DNA from: Dyella terrae
Lineage (GTDB): Bacteria; Pseudomonadota; Gammaproteobacteria; Xanthomonadales; Rhodanobacteraceae
Direction: 5' to 3'
Length of the DNA stretch: 64,000 nucleotides
NCBI RefSeq assembly: GCF_004322705.1
Contig: NZ_SIZZ01000001.1
Coordinates: forward strand, 1,240,001 to 1,304,000
Below the pieces are notes generated by a model, which searched no databases, was not told the origin of the DNA, and saw nothing but the letters and a program-made list of their open reading frames with translations. This document shows positions 1-11,122 of this stretch, in pieces (positions within the stretch are counted from its first letter, which is position 1; each line of letters begins with the position of its first letter). The position numbers and the translations under genes were made by a program.

Positions 1-7
1 CGGACGC

Positions 8-36
8 TTGACGAAATGGCGATCCCTATCTATTCT
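8..36 (+). promoter_or_regulatory. sigma-70 promoter of the Ala-Glu-Asp tRNA operon
   Basis: A -35 box TTGACG at 8-13 and a -10 box TATTCT at 31-36 are separated by exactly 17 nt. Transcription would begin near 43, about 13 nt before tRNA-Ala. No other promoter-like pair lies between the three tRNAs, so it probably drives all of them up to the terminator at 331-355. Confidence 0.75.
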
Positions 37-55
37 TTCGGGCTCCACAGGACGT

Positions 56-131
56 GGGGCCATAGCTCAGCTGGGAGAGCGCCTGCATGGCATGCAGGAG
101 GTCGGCGGTTCGATCCCGCCTGGCTCCACCA
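56..131 (+). tRNA. tRNA-Ala (anticodon GGC)
   Basis: A complete 76-nt cloverleaf with encoded CCA. The acceptor stem pairs GGGGCCA with TGGCTCC through one G-U pair. The anticodon stem CCTGC/GCAGG closes a 7-nt loop with GGC at its centre, which reads GCC and GCU. The T arm carries GGTTCGATCC. It is the first gene of a three-tRNA operon. Confidence 0.97.
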
Positions 132-146
132 ATCAAATTTGGAAAT

Positions 147-222
147 GTCCCCATCGTCTAGAGGCCTAGGACATCACCCTTTCACGGTGGCGACCGGGGT
201 TCGAATCCCCGTGGGGACGCCA
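147..222 (+). tRNA. tRNA-Glu (anticodon TTC)
   Basis: A complete 76-nt tRNA with encoded CCA. The acceptor stem pairs GTCCCCA with TGGGGAC. The anticodon loop CTTTCAC has TTC at its centre, reading GAA and GAG. It lies 15 nt after tRNA-Ala and 23 nt before tRNA-Asp and has no promoter of its own. Confidence 0.97.
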
Positions 223-245
223 GATTTGAAGCTTGTTGGGAACGC

Positions 246-322
246 GGAGCGGTAGTTCAGTCGGTTAGAATGCTGGCCTGTCACGCCGGAGGTCGCGGGT
301 TCGAGTCCCGTCCGCTCCGCCA
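246..322 (+). tRNA. tRNA-Asp (anticodon GTC), copy 1
   Basis: A complete 77-nt tRNA with encoded CCA. The acceptor stem pairs GGAGCGG with CCGCTCC and the anticodon loop is CTGTCAC. It appears identical over all 77 nt to the tRNA-Asp on the minus strand at 15469-15545, so this isoacceptor has at least two gene copies. A terminator follows 9 nt later. Confidence 0.97.
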
Positions 323-330
323 TTATACGG

Positions 331-355
331 AAAGCCCGCCTAGCGCGGGTTTTTT
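331..355 (+). terminator. rho-independent terminator of the tRNA operon
   Basis: CCCGC at 335-339 pairs with GCGGG at 345-349 over a 5-nt loop, followed by six T residues at 350-355. It sits 12 nt after tRNA-Asp and ends the tRNA operon. Confidence 0.9.
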
Positions 356-411
356 GTTGCCTGTCGCCTGACCAGGCCCTGCTTCGGCCACTATCGCTCG
401 CCTGCATCCCG

Positions 412-909
412 TTACGACGCCGGATCGCCCGCCTGCTCTTCCCTGCGCTTTTCCAGCGGTTCCAGCGTACCGAGCGAATGCCCCTGCTCGGCGAGATATT
501 CCAGCCAGCGCGAAAGAAACCCGTTCATGCGCAAACGATGCTGAAGGACGGTATGTGCCGGCGGAAACGGCCCGAGCACCTGCCAAAGGTGCCGTCCCGG
601 ATGGCAATGCAATGCTTCGGCAACATGCGCATCCATGTACATCCGCAGCTGCGCCGATGGCGACGGATGCCCGGTATGGTCGTCGAGGAAGTCGTAGGTG
701 AGCTCCAGCTCCAGCGTGTAGGGATGCTTCTCCTGCACCTGCAGGCGCACATCCAGGCCATCGTCCACGCTGGAAACATAAAAGCCAGGCTTCAGGCTGG
801 CGGGATCGAACAACCTCACCAGCCGGTGGTAGTTCTCCGCGTACAACCCCATCAGGAATCCGAAGCGTCCCGGTAGCAAGGCATTGCGGCTGTCGAGCAC
901 GGCACTCAT
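412..909 (-). CDS. DUF1249 (YqiB-like) family protein
   Basis: A 165-residue cytosolic protein of the DUF1249 family, related to E. coli YqiB, whose function is not established. Family features include the N-terminal segment LMGLYAENYHRLVRLF, a central stretch rich in Tyr and acidic residues (around LELELTYDF), and the alternating HCHPGRHLWQVLGPF region. No catalytic motif, signal peptide or membrane segment is visible. The start at 909 (MSAVLDSRN) is chosen because longer forms run into ppsR. It lies 19 nt downstream of ppsR on the same strand and is very likely cotranscribed with it. A role in carbon metabolism is only suggested by this linkage. Confidence 0.85.
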   Translation of the reverse strand: MSAVLDSRNALLPGRFGFLMGLYAENYHRLVRLFDPASLKPGFYVSSVDDGLDVRLQVQEKHPYTLELELTYDFLDDHTGHPSPSAQLRMYMDAHVAEALHCHPGRHLWQVLGPFPPAHTVLQHRLRMNGFLSRWLEYLAEQGHSLGTLEPLEKRREEQAGDPAS

Positions 910-928
910 GGGGTACGGCAACTCCTGA

Positions 929-1744
929 TCAGAACATGGTCCGCTCGATACCGAAGCGGTCGAAGATCTTGCTGGCAATCTCCTCGATGGAGACGTGGGT
1001 GGTGTTCAAATTCGGGATCCCTTCCCGACGCATCAGCTTGTCGGCCTGCTCCAGCTCCCAGCGGCACTGCTGCAAGGTGGCATAGCGGCTGCCGGCGCGG
1101 CGCTGTTCGCGAATCTGCGCCAGACGCTGGGGATCGATGGTGAGCCCAAAAAGACGATCGCGGTAGGGGCGAAGTCGCGCCGGGAGTTCGAGCTTGTCCA
1201 GGTCGTCGTCAGTGAGGGGGTAATTGGCGGCACTGACACCGTAATGCAAGGCCATGTACAGACAGGTCGGCGTCTTGCCGGAGCGGGAGACGCCCACCAG
1301 GATCAGGTCGGCCTGGGCATAGTCCACATCGATGCCATCGTCATGGGACAACGCGTAGTTGGTGGCGTTGATGCGCGCTTCGTACTTGTCGAAATCCACC
1401 AGGCCATGCGAGCGATTCACCGCGCCGGAACGCTTGGCGCCCAGTTCGTCTTCCAACGGGCCGATGAACGGCGCGAAGACATCGAGCATCAGGCCACCGC
1501 TGGTCGCCACAATGTCACAAAGATCCCGCGAGGCCATGGTGTTGACGACGATGGGACGTTCACCGGTCTGGGCGTAGCGTGTCTTGATGCGCAGCGCCGC
1601 GGCTTCGGCCTTGTGGGCATCATCGATGAACGGGAGGCGATGCTTGTCGAACTGCACCCCTTCGAACTGGGCCAGGATGCTGTTTCCGATGGTCTCCGCC
1701 GTAATACCAGTGGAGTCGGAGATGAAGAAAACGGTTCGGCGCAT
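929..1744 (-). CDS. ppsR: PEP synthase regulatory kinase/pyrophosphorylase
   Basis: A 271-residue member of the DUF299 family. These bifunctional enzymes inactivate PEP synthase by ADP-dependent threonine phosphorylation and reactivate it by phosphate-dependent dephosphorylation. The N-terminal MRRTVFFISDSTGITAE and the P-loop GVSRSGKT at residues 151-158 are diagnostic, and the length is normal for the family. The start at 1744 is chosen because MRRTVFF is the conserved N terminus; an upstream GTG/ATG extension is not. It is divergent from ppsA, its presumed target, across a 223-bp region, so enzyme and regulator share one control region. Confidence 0.95.
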   Translation of the reverse strand: MRRTVFFISDSTGITAETIGNSILAQFEGVQFDKHRLPFIDDAHKAEAAALRIKTRYAQTGERPIVVNTMASRDLCDIVATSGGLMLDVFAPFIGPLEDELGAKRSGAVNRSHGLVDFDKYEARINATNYALSHDDGIDVDYAQADLILVGVSRSGKTPTCLYMALHYGVSAANYPLTDDDLDKLELPARLRPYRDRLFGLTIDPQRLAQIREQRRAGSRYATLQQCRWELEQADKLMRREGIPNLNTTHVSIEEIASKIFDRFGIERTMF

Positions 1745-1908
1745 GGCAATCCAAAGGGTTTCCGATGATGTCGGCGAACACCTTAGCGCATGCGTCAATG
1801 CCTGTCTTTGCTTGACCCTTGGCTGACTGGTATGCAGTTGGCGCGGCAGTGGTTGGCAATGGTCTTCTTGTGCCGCGCAGCAAAGCCGGGGGACAATACC
1901 AGTTCTTT

Positions 1909-1929
1909 GCGGCCGGATTATCCGGCCGC
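1909..1929 (+). promoter_or_regulatory. perfect 21-nt palindrome upstream of ppsA
   Basis: The arms GCGGCCGGAT and ATCCGGCCGC at 1909-1918 and 1920-1929 are exact reverse complements around a single T. The site lies 38 nt before the ppsA start, in the divergent ppsR-ppsA region. The near-zero spacer disfavours an RNA hairpin and favours a dimeric repressor or activator site. The binding protein is unknown. Confidence 0.6.
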
Positions 1930-1967
1930 GACCGCATTATCCCTGAAGAGCTCTTGAGGAGACTCCC

Positions 1968-4340
<2,373 letters not shown>

Positions 4341-4358
4341 TCAGGCTGAGGCAGAGCG

Positions 4359-4390
4359 AAAAAGGGCGATGGCAACATCGCCCTTTTTTT
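4359..4390 (+). terminator. rho-independent terminator of ppsA
   Basis: The left arm AAAGGGCGATG and right arm CATCGCCCTTT enclose a 4-nt loop, followed by a run of seven T residues ending at 4390. It lies about 20 nt after the ppsA stop. Confidence 0.93.
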
Positions 4391-4495
4391 GTGCGCTGGT
4401 CGACAGCATGACCGATGGCATCTCACGGGAACTGCGCATTTGCTCCCGTAGTCTGTGACCTGAGCGGCATCCCCTGCCCGCCCAAGGAACAGGAC

Positions 4496-5164
4496 ATGCG
4501 CGCCATTTACGCCACGCTCGCCCGCAACAAGGGCTTCATCGCTTTTCTCTTCGGCATGCTGGTGCTGCGCAGCGCCATCGCCGACTGGAACGTGGTGCCC
4601 ACAGGCTCCATGCAGCCGACGATCCGTATCGGCGACCGCATCATGGTCGACAAGCTCGCTTACGACCTGCGCCTGCCCTTCACGCATGTCTCCCTCGTGC
4701 ACTTGTCCGATCCGAAACGCGGAGACATCGTGGTGCTGGATTCGTCGGCCGCCAACGAAAAGCTGGTGAAGCGCGTCGTCGGTGTGCCAGGTGATGTGGT
4801 CATGCTGCGCAACAACCGGCTGATCGTCGATGCGCAACCGGCCCGCTATCACCCCGTGGTCGTACAAGGCATTCGCGACGACACGCAGGAGCCGGCGCAT
4901 TACGAAATGGAATCGCTCGCCGGGGAAAAGCACCTGATCCGCTTGTCATCGCTGCTTCGCGCCCAGGACTTCGGGCCGGTCATCGTGCCGCCCGGGCATT
5001 ACCTTCTCCTCGGAGACAATCGCGACAACAGCGCAGATTCACGTTACTACGGCTTTTTTCCGCGCAACGAAATCACCGGGCGCGCCACGCGCGTAGCCGT
5101 GTCGCTGGATCCTTCCAATCACTATCTGCCCCGTCGTGACAGGACCGGCCTGAAACTGCAGTAA
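4496..5164 (+). CDS. signal peptidase I (LepB family)
   Basis: A 222-residue membrane serine protease of family S26 that cleaves signal peptides at the outer face of the inner membrane. One hydrophobic segment at about residues 13-30 precedes the catalytic box PTGSMQPT with Ser38. The general base is Lys92 in EKLVKRVVGVPGD, and the box GDNRDNSADSR is intact. It has one N-terminal membrane segment rather than the two of E. coli LepB. The ATG at 4496 follows AAGGAACAGG at good spacing. It is not next to lepA or rnc, the usual partners of the housekeeping lepB, so it may be a second copy. That is inference; the rest of the genome is not seen. Confidence 0.9.
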   Translation: MRAIYATLARNKGFIAFLFGMLVLRSAIADWNVVPTGSMQPTIRIGDRIMVDKLAYDLRLPFTHVSLVHLSDPKRGDIVVLDSSAANEKLVKRVVGVPGDVVMLRNNRLIVDAQPARYHPVVVQGIRDDTQEPAHYEMESLAGEKHLIRLSSLLRAQDFGPVIVPPGHYLLLGDNRDNSADSRYYGFFPRNEITGRATRVAVSLDPSNHYLPRRDRTGLKLQ

Positions 5165-5172
5165 AGGGGCGA

Positions 5173-6963
5173 TCACTCAAGCGCGGTCGTCGCCGCCTGG
5201 TTTCCCGGAACGAAGCGCGCGACTTCCATCCGATTCCGGCCACCCTCTTTCGCCTCGTACATTAGCCGGTCGGCCTCGCGCAGCATGTCACGCAAGCCCA
5301 GTTCCTCAAGCGCGCCGGCGTCGAGATAGGTCACGCCAAAACTGACCGTCATGGCAAAGCGCGTTCCGTCGACCGCCGTCTGGTGATCGGCGCGCAACGC
5401 GTCCATCAATCGCTGCGCCGATTCGGTCACATGGTCCTCGCTAGCCACGCAGCTGAGCACGGCGAACTCCTCGCCCCCGACGCGAGCGACGACATCCTCC
5501 TCGCGCCAGGTCTCTCGACACAGTTCGGCCAGTCGCTTGAGCGCGACGTCGCCCGTTTCATGACCGTAGGTGTCATTGATCCGCTTGAAGTGATCGATAT
5601 CGAACATCACCAGCACGATGGTCGACGGAGGCACCGATCGCCGCAAAAGCCCGGCGGAAAGCGACAGGAATGCGCGGCGGTTGTACAGGCCAGTGAGAGG
5701 GTCGGTTTCGGCCATGCTGCGCAGATCGGCAATCAGCTGGCCGCGTTCCTTCTGCAGGGCAAGCCGCTGCACCAGATCGTCCTTGAGGACATCCAGAGAC
5801 CGGAACAGCTCAGCAATCTCGCCGTGGTAGCGGTGCCGCGTGGGCGTTGCGTCCAGTTTTCCGGCCGCCAGGGCCAGGATGTAGCGACCGGCTTCCACAA
5901 ACGGCCTCACGATCGTGCGGTGAAACATCATGGCGGCCATCAGGAGAGCGGCGGTGAGCAACAGGGCGATCACCAGGAATCCCGCGAGGGCATGGCGTTC
6001 GCGTTCGAGCTTCGCCGTAAGGTCGCCGCGAACGAGGGCCATGGACTCGTCGCGCAGGGAATAAACCGACTGCAAATAGCCGTGGAACCGACTGTGAAAG
6101 ACAGACACGGTGACGGCATTCCGGGGATCCTGCTGCAGTGTCGCCATGGTCTTGTCCACGAACGCGGGCATTTCCTGGAAGAAACGCACCTGCACGGCAG
6201 CGACAACCGGGTCGGACAGGCGCGGCAGGCCACGCGCGGCCGTGATCAGCATTTCCTGGAGGAACACCAGCCCGCCGAGCATGCGCTGAATTCGATGGTC
6301 CTCCTCGGCCGAAAGCGGACGTCGCGAAATCAATGCCGGAGACAACTGGGACTCGAGCAATCCTGCCTCCCGGCGCAGATTGGCGGCAAATCCCGCCATG
6401 TACAGCATGCCCTGCGCGGAGCGATCGGCGTCCATGATCGCGACCGCACTGGTCTGGTCGATGGGCGTGACATGAAGTGGCACCTTGGCTAGTTTCCGGA
6501 TCGAATCGGCGACCGCATCCGCGCTTCGCTCGGCCACCGGCGTGCTGACCAGCACATCCACCTGACGTCGGGCGTCATTCAACGCCACTTCGGCATTAGC
6601 CAGATGCTGTCGCAGCAAGGCGCACGTGTCGCAACGATCCGGCGCGAGGAAAGGCCTGAGGGCTGACAGCCGATGATCGGTCGTCTGTCGTCGCGCTTCC
6701 AGTTCGCGCTGAACCGGAGCCGGAGGCAGTGCACCTTCCAGCAAAAGAATGACCGGCTCACGCTCGTCCACGATGGCATCGAATACCGCGAGACCCGCAT
6801 CGAGCTGGCGGGCCTGGGCCACGGCTTGCCGCGCGGTCGTGTAGGCCTCCCACCGATGGAACAACTGCCAGGCAAGCAAACACAGGACAATCGCGTAGAT
6901 CACCCCCAGCACCCACTGGAAGCGCCGATCGATGGAAGATCGCGACATCGATGGAACGGACAT
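5173..6963 (-). CDS. membrane-anchored diguanylate cyclase (sensor-HAMP-like-GGDEF)
   Basis: A 596-residue protein predicted to make cyclic di-GMP from two GTP. A membrane helix at about residues 17-35 and a second at about 330-352 flank a periplasmic, largely helical sensor region of about 290 residues with no recognised family. A HAMP-like linker follows the second helix. The C-terminal GGDEF domain has an intact active site GGEEF at 496-500 and an RxxD inhibitory site at 487-490, so product inhibition is expected. Metal ligands appear in FDIDHFKRIND. It converges on the signal peptidase gene with an 8-bp gap. No ligand can be predicted. Confidence 0.92.
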   Translation of the reverse strand: MSVPSMSRSSIDRRFQWVLGVIYAIVLCLLAWQLFHRWEAYTTARQAVAQARQLDAGLAVFDAIVDEREPVILLLEGALPPAPVQRELEARRQTTDHRLSALRPFLAPDRCDTCALLRQHLANAEVALNDARRQVDVLVSTPVAERSADAVADSIRKLAKVPLHVTPIDQTSAVAIMDADRSAQGMLYMAGFAANLRREAGLLESQLSPALISRRPLSAEEDHRIQRMLGGLVFLQEMLITAARGLPRLSDPVVAAVQVRFFQEMPAFVDKTMATLQQDPRNAVTVSVFHSRFHGYLQSVYSLRDESMALVRGDLTAKLERERHALAGFLVIALLLTAALLMAAMMFHRTIVRPFVEAGRYILALAAGKLDATPTRHRYHGEIAELFRSLDVLKDDLVQRLALQKERGQLIADLRSMAETDPLTGLYNRRAFLSLSAGLLRRSVPPSTIVLVMFDIDHFKRINDTYGHETGDVALKRLAELCRETWREEDVVARVGGEEFAVLSCVASEDHVTESAQRLMDALRADHQTAVDGTRFAMTVSFGVTYLDAGALEELGLRDMLREADRLMYEAKEGGRNRMEVARFVPGNQAATTALE

Positions 6964-7145
6964 GCGAACGCCCCAGGCTCATCCAGGACGTCGCAAGCTT
7001 CAGCCAACACGCGAACGCAGGCAATTGGGGGTGTACGCGATTTGGGTAGGTAAAATTACTGGGGACACGCCGCGTGACGCTTCGCGGCCCATGCCGCAGC
7101 ACGGCCCGGCGGCGGGCACCTACCCCACCCGGTGATCCGGCCCGC

Positions 7146-7850
7146 TCAGTTCACCCGGGCAAGGACCACGGAAACGTTGTCGCTGCCACCACCTTCCAGC
7201 GCCGCCAGCAGCAGGTGATCCACGCACTCCTGCGCTGACAGGTCGCGACGCTCGACGATGCCACTGATCACGGCGTCGCTGACTTCCTCGGTCAGGCCGT
7301 CGCTGCACAGGAGAAAGGCCATACCCGGCTCAACCCGCCCGCGTGCCATGCCGATGTGGAGCTGGTCGAGTGCCGTGATGCCCAGGGCCTGGGTGATCAC
7401 GTTGCGCTGTGGATGTCGTGAAGCGAGGGCCGGATCGAGCGTCCCGGCGGCGACCAGTTCCTGGACCAGCGAATGATCGTGGCTGATCTGCCTGAGCTTG
7501 CCGCCCTGCCAGACATAGATGCGGCTATCGCCGACCCAGGCCACTTCGTAACCTTGTGGCTCCAGCTTGAGCGCGGCAATGGTGGTCCCCATGGGCAGGG
7601 CATCCTGGTAGCCACGCGCCTTGGCGATCAGTCGCTCATCGGCCGCGCGCACCGCCTCGACCAGGCCATGACCACGGGTGACGAGATCGGCCATCGCATC
7701 GCGGACCAATGCCGAGGCCACTTCGCCATGCTGGTGCCCGCCCATGCCATCGGCGACCAGATAGAGGCCCAGGCCCGGATCGGCGTAGTAAGTGTCTTCA
7801 TTCCGCGTACGGCGAAGGCCGACGTGGGTACCGTGTCCGAATTCGATCAT
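7146..7850 (-). CDS. PP2C-family serine/threonine phosphatase (Stp-like)
   Basis: A 234-residue cytosolic PPM/PP2C phosphatase, the bacterial Stp1/PrpC type that removes phosphate from Ser and Thr. The metal-binding motifs are all present: RRTRNEDTYY, VADGMGGH, GDSRIYV, CSDGLTEEV and the final GGGSDNVSVVLARV. Length is typical. No Ser/Thr kinase gene lies nearby. In other bacteria such phosphatases pair with Hanks-type kinases or act in type VI secretion control, but nothing here decides the role. It stands alone between the diguanylate cyclase and tRNA-Ser. Confidence 0.93.
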   Translation of the reverse strand: MIEFGHGTHVGLRRTRNEDTYYADPGLGLYLVADGMGGHQHGEVASALVRDAMADLVTRGHGLVEAVRAADERLIAKARGYQDALPMGTTIAALKLEPQGYEVAWVGDSRIYVWQGGKLRQISHDHSLVQELVAAGTLDPALASRHPQRNVITQALGITALDQLHIGMARGRVEPGMAFLLCSDGLTEEVSDAVISGIVERRDLSAQECVDHLLLAALEGGGSDNVSVVLARVN

Positions 7851-7900
7851 GGGCTACCGGGGAAATACGTTTGCGCGGAGCATGCCCCATGTCAGGGGTG

Positions 7901-7929
7901 TTGTCACGACGATCCGTCCCGCGTATGAT
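7901..7929 (+). promoter_or_regulatory. sigma-70 promoter of tRNA-Ser
   Basis: A -35 box TTGTCA at 7901-7906 and a -10 box TATGAT at 7924-7929 are spaced by exactly 17 nt. The predicted start is about 28 nt before the mature tRNA-Ser. Confidence 0.75.
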
Positions 7930-7964
7930 TGCCGGCTCGCGTGGACCACCATGTGAAACCTTAT

Positions 7965-8058
<94 letters not shown>

Positions 8059-8061
8059 CGC

Positions 8062-8089
8062 AAAAGGGCTCCCGATGGGGGCCCTTTTT
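8062..8089 (+). terminator. rho-independent terminator of tRNA-Ser
   Basis: AGGGCTCCC pairs with GGGGGCCCT through one G-U pair over a 3-nt GAT loop, then TTTTT. It begins 7 nt after the tRNA. Confidence 0.88.
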
Positions 8090-8150
8090 GCGTGGGTCGG
8101 ACGTGCGCATCGCGGCTCGACACGATTGACTACATCGGCGGGCGTGCCAG

Positions 8151-8180
8151 AGGGTTGGACGCAACGGCGCATCCAACCCT
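8151..8180 (-). other. stem-loop after dnaQ
   Basis: A perfect 9-bp stem (AGGGTTGGA with TCCAACCCT) and a 12-nt loop lie between the tRNA-Ser terminator and the dnaQ stop. On the minus strand it follows dnaQ, but no U-run comes after it. It may be a transcript-end stabiliser or an atypical terminator. Confidence 0.5.
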
Positions 8181-8196
8181 TCATGAACCCATCGAG

Positions 8197-8940
8197 TCAC
8201 TGCACCGTTTCAGGCGCCTCGACCACGGCAGGCGCATCTTCCTTGCGCCACACACTCAGGCCACCCGCACTCTTGTCCAGGCCGTCCAGGCGACGTTCGT
8301 GCACGACGATCTCGTCGGCACTGGCACGCAAAATGCGCGGACGGCGATCGAGCACGACCGGCATCATCACCGCAGCGGGGCCCTGCTCCTGCGCGCCCTC
8401 GAACCCCAGGTCCAGCACGACCTGGCCCGAGGTCATGGCGATGTAGACCTCGGCCAGAAGCTGGCAGTCGATCAGGCCGCCGTGAAGGTCACGGGCGGAG
8501 TTGTCCACGCCGAGGCGTTTGCACAATGCGTCGAGGCTGTTGCGCTGCCCCGGATAACGCTCACGCGCCATCATCAGCGTATCGAGGATGCTGCAGCGAT
8601 CGGACAAACGACCGTAATGCTGGCCGGCGCGCGCCAGTTCCGCGTCGATAAAGCCGACGTCGAACGTCGCGTTGTGGATGATCAGTTCGGCACCGTCGAC
8701 GAAGGCCAGAAACTCGTCCACCACGTCCGGAAAATGCGGTTTGTCGAGCAGGAACTCGTCCTCAATGCCGGTGACCTGCCGCGCGCCTTCATCGATCTGG
8801 CGATCGGGATTGAGATAGGTCTGGTAGTTCCGACCGGAAGGACGACGCTCGATCAACTCCACGCAGGCTATTTCGATCAGGCGATGCCCCTGGCGCACTT
8901 CCAGGCCGGTGGTTTCCGTATCGAGAACGATCTGCCTCAT
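8197..8940 (-). CDS. dnaQ: DNA polymerase III epsilon subunit (3'-5' proofreading exonuclease)
   Basis: A 247-residue DEDDh exonuclease that proofreads for the replicative polymerase. Exo I is LDTETTGLE (Asp7, Glu9), Exo II is [11 protein letters not shown], and Exo III is [12 protein letters not shown] with His and Asp four residues apart. The C-terminal tail, which in E. coli binds the alpha subunit, is present and divergent. Its start overlaps the rnhA stop by 4 nt (ATGA), indicating translational coupling. The order methyltransferase, rnhA, dnaQ, opposite gloB-mltD, is the same as in E. coli. Confidence 0.96.
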   Translation of the reverse strand: MRQIVLDTETTGLEVRQGHRLIEIACVELIERRPSGRNYQTYLNPDRQIDEGARQVTGIEDEFLLDKPHFPDVVDEFLAFVDGAELIIHNATFDVGFIDAELARAGQHYGRLSDRCSILDTLMMARERYPGQRNSLDALCKRLGVDNSARDLHGGLIDCQLLAEVYIAMTSGQVVLDLGFEGAQEQGPAAVMMPVVLDRRPRILRASADEIVVHERRLDGLDKSAGGLSVWRKEDAPAVVEAPETVQ

Positions 8941-9380
8941 GCCTTGCTCCGATGCAGTTCCGCCTGCTCACGCGCGGCAACGTCCACACGCTCGTTTTCC
9001 ACATGACCGTTATGGCCGCGCACCCATGCCCAACGCACCTGGTGCTTGCCGACTGCGTTGGACAGGCGCTCCCACAAATCCTGGTTCTTCACCGGCTTCT
9101 TGTCGGCGGTTTTCCAACCATTGGCGCGCCACTTCGGCACCCATTGCTCGATGCCCTGCATGACGTATTTCGAATCCGTCGTCACCGTCACCTTGCAGGC
9201 TCGCGTGAGCGCCTCGAGCGCAGCGATCGCGCCCATCAGTTCCATACGGTTGTTGGTGGTATCCGGCTCGCCGCCCGAGAGCAGCCGTTCGGTACCCTTT
9301 GAGCGCAGCAGCGCGGCCCATCCGCCCGGTCCGGGATTGCCGAGGCAAGCGCCGTCGGTAAATGCTTCCACTTCAGTCAT
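8937..9380 (-). CDS. rnhA: ribonuclease HI
   Basis: A 147-residue enzyme that cleaves the RNA strand of RNA-DNA hybrids. The metal-binding acidic residues Asp9 ([15 protein letters not shown]), Glu47 (NNRMELMGA) and Asp69 ([10 protein letters not shown]) are present, with the late Asp in NERVDVAAR. The basic handle region [15 protein letters not shown] is also present, as in E. coli. The start at 9380 gives the usual N terminus; upstream codons are not conserved. It is coupled to dnaQ by an ATGA overlap. Confidence 0.96.
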   Translation of the reverse strand: MTEVEAFTDGACLGNPGPGGWAALLRSKGTERLLSGGEPDTTNNRMELMGAIAALEALTRACKVTVTTDSKYVMQGIEQWVPKWRANGWKTADKKPVKNQDLWERLSNAVGKHQVRWAWVRGHNGHVENERVDVAAREQAELHRSKA

Positions 9381-9411
9381 CGTTACCTGCTTATTGAACT
9401 CACTTTCGGCA

Positions 9412-10098
9412 TCAGGACGAAGCATGTCGCCTCGCTCCCGGCGCCAGATTCACATTGACCGGTGCGCGCACCAGCTTGGGCTGCAACCGCGTCGGTATCG
9501 CCGCACGCCGCTGCTTGCGCGCGACAAGCACGAAGGCACCGCCACCAGGCTGTTCACCGCGATGCGCACCGGTCGCGTTGGGCAACATGTGCCCTACCCG
9601 AATGACCCGTTCGATATCGAGCCTGCTGTCGCGCACCCAACGCTCCAGCGTCATCGGCGACCGCAACAGCGGCTTGCCCTGCCCTCGCGTATGCCAATAG
9701 ATCCACGGCGCCCAGGCGCTGAGCGGATGCACGCCGGTCAGGACCAGGGTGCCGCCGGGAGCGAGGACGCGACAAGCCTCGGCCAGGAACGGCTGCGGCG
9801 CGGGCGAAGTCTCGATCGCGTGACGCAGCAGTACCAGATCGAACGCGTCATCGGCAAAGGGTAAGGGCTCATCGGCTCGCGCCCTGAGATCGCCGCGAAA
9901 GCGATCACCGGTCGCCCTCAGCCGCACCCAGTGGCCCAGCAACGGCAAGACGGGCGGGTGATCATGCGGCAACGCCGACACCAGCAAGGCGTGCTCGCCT
10001 GCACAGCGCTGCAGCTCGGGCAACAGCACCGCTGTGGCCTCCGCCTGCAGTCGGCGCAGGTGCGCTCCCGCGTAGATGTCTTTGTCGCGCTGCGGCAT
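9412..10098 (-). CDS. class I SAM-dependent methyltransferase (YafS-like)
   Basis: A 228-residue protein with a methyltransferase type 11 core. [18 protein letters not shown] and [21 protein letters not shown] match motifs II to IV of the fold. The glycine-rich SAM motif I is degenerate in the N-terminal part (around [15 protein letters not shown]), as in the YafS group. It is the first gene of the operon with rnhA and dnaQ, 31 nt before rnhA. The E. coli counterpart yafS is in the same position. The substrate is unknown. Confidence 0.85.
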   Translation of the reverse strand: MPQRDKDIYAGAHLRRLQAEATAVLLPELQRCAGEHALLVSALPHDHPPVLPLLGHWVRLRATGDRFRGDLRARADEPLPFADDAFDLVLLRHAIETSPAPQPFLAEACRVLAPGGTLVLTGVHPLSAWAPWIYWHTRGQGKPLLRSPMTLERWVRDSRLDIERVIRVGHMLPNATGAHRGEQPGGGAFVLVARKQRRAAIPTRLQPKLVRAPVNVNLAPGARRHASS

Positions 10099-10354
10099 GC
10101 GTCAACGGCCCGGAATTACTTCCGCACAGTGTACCGGCTGGCGCCTTGCCCGGAGACCTTTCCTCAACGCGTTCACGCTCGCCGCGCATGACGGGGCGCA
10201 CAGGGACCGGGCCAAGGCGGGCACAAGTCTGAACGCCCGAACTTGCGATTAACGACCTGCTAACAAGCCCACCGTCGCGCCCGTTTTATAGTTTCCGGCC
10301 TCGCGCAAGCCGGATGCCTGCGCCAGTCGATACGAAACAGCAGCGGAGAACTCC

Positions 10355-11122
10355 TTGCACGTCGTACCGTTACCGGCGCTAGCCGACAACTACATCTGGA
10401 TGCTGCACGACGACGACGGCAACGCGCTGGTGGTCGACCCAGGCGACGCCGCTCCTGTCGAAGCGGCGCTTTCCGCGCACCGGCTCTCGCTGCGTGGCAT
10501 CTTGCTGACGCACCACCACCATGACCACATCGGCGGTGTCGTTGATTTGCTGCGACATCATGTGGTGCCGGTGATCGCACCGCATGATGGACGCATCGAG
10601 CATGCCACGCGGCGCGTCGCTGACGGCGACGCCGTTGCGTTCGATGCACCGGCGGCCGCGTTCCGGGTCATCGCGATTCCGGGACACACCAGCAGCCATA
10701 TCGCCTACCTCGGCGAAGGGCTGATGCTCTGCGGCGACACCCTATTCAGCATGGGCTGCGGCCGCCTCTTCGAAGGTACACCATCGCAGATGCTTGCCTC
10801 GCTGGATCGACTGGCGATGTTGCCGGATGAAACGCTGGTGTGCTGCGCGCACGAGTACACCGCGGCAAATGGCCGATTCGCGAAAACCGTCGAACCGGCC
10901 AACGCCGCTCTGGATTCGCGACTGATCGACGTTGCACGCCTTCGCGAAGCGAACCAGCCGACCCTGCCGGTCACGCTCGCCACCGAACGCAAGACCAACC
11001 CTTTTCTGCGCGTCGACAACGACGACGTGATCGCCTGGTGCGCCACGCACGCTTCCGACGCGGGCAATCGCACGGCACGCTTTGCGGCGCTGCGCTCGGC
11101 CAAGGACGGATTTCGCGGATGA
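10355..11122 (+). CDS. gloB: hydroxyacylglutathione hydrolase (glyoxalase II)
   Basis: A 255-residue metallo-beta-lactamase fold enzyme that hydrolyses S-lactoylglutathione to lactate and glutathione, the second step of methylglyoxal detoxification. The two-metal site motif LTHHHHDHIGG is complete. GHTSSHIAY, CGDTLFSMGCGRLFEGT and CCAHEYTAANGRF supply further ligands and glutathione contacts. The start is a TTG at 10355 with GGAG upstream. The stop overlaps the mltD start (ATGA), so the two are translationally coupled. The methyltransferase-rnhA-dnaQ operon diverges from it across 256 bp. Confidence 0.96.
   Translation: MHVVPLPALADNYIWMLHDDDGNALVVDPGDAAPVEAALSAHRLSLRGILLTHHHHDHIGGVVDLLRHHVVPVIAPHDGRIEHATRRVADGDAVAFDAPAAAFRVIAIPGHTSSHIAYLGEGLMLCGDTLFSMGCGRLFEGTPSQMLASLDRLAMLPDETLVCCAHEYTAANGRFAKTVEPANAALDSRLIDVARLREANQPTLPVTLATERKTNPFLRVDNDDVIAWCATHASDAGNRTARFAALRSAKDGFRG

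Noticed and set aside
1840-1900. Sigma-54 type promoter (GG/GC) before ppsA
   Set aside because: TTGGC and TTGGCA motifs occur, but the GG to GC spacing of 10 nt is not met.
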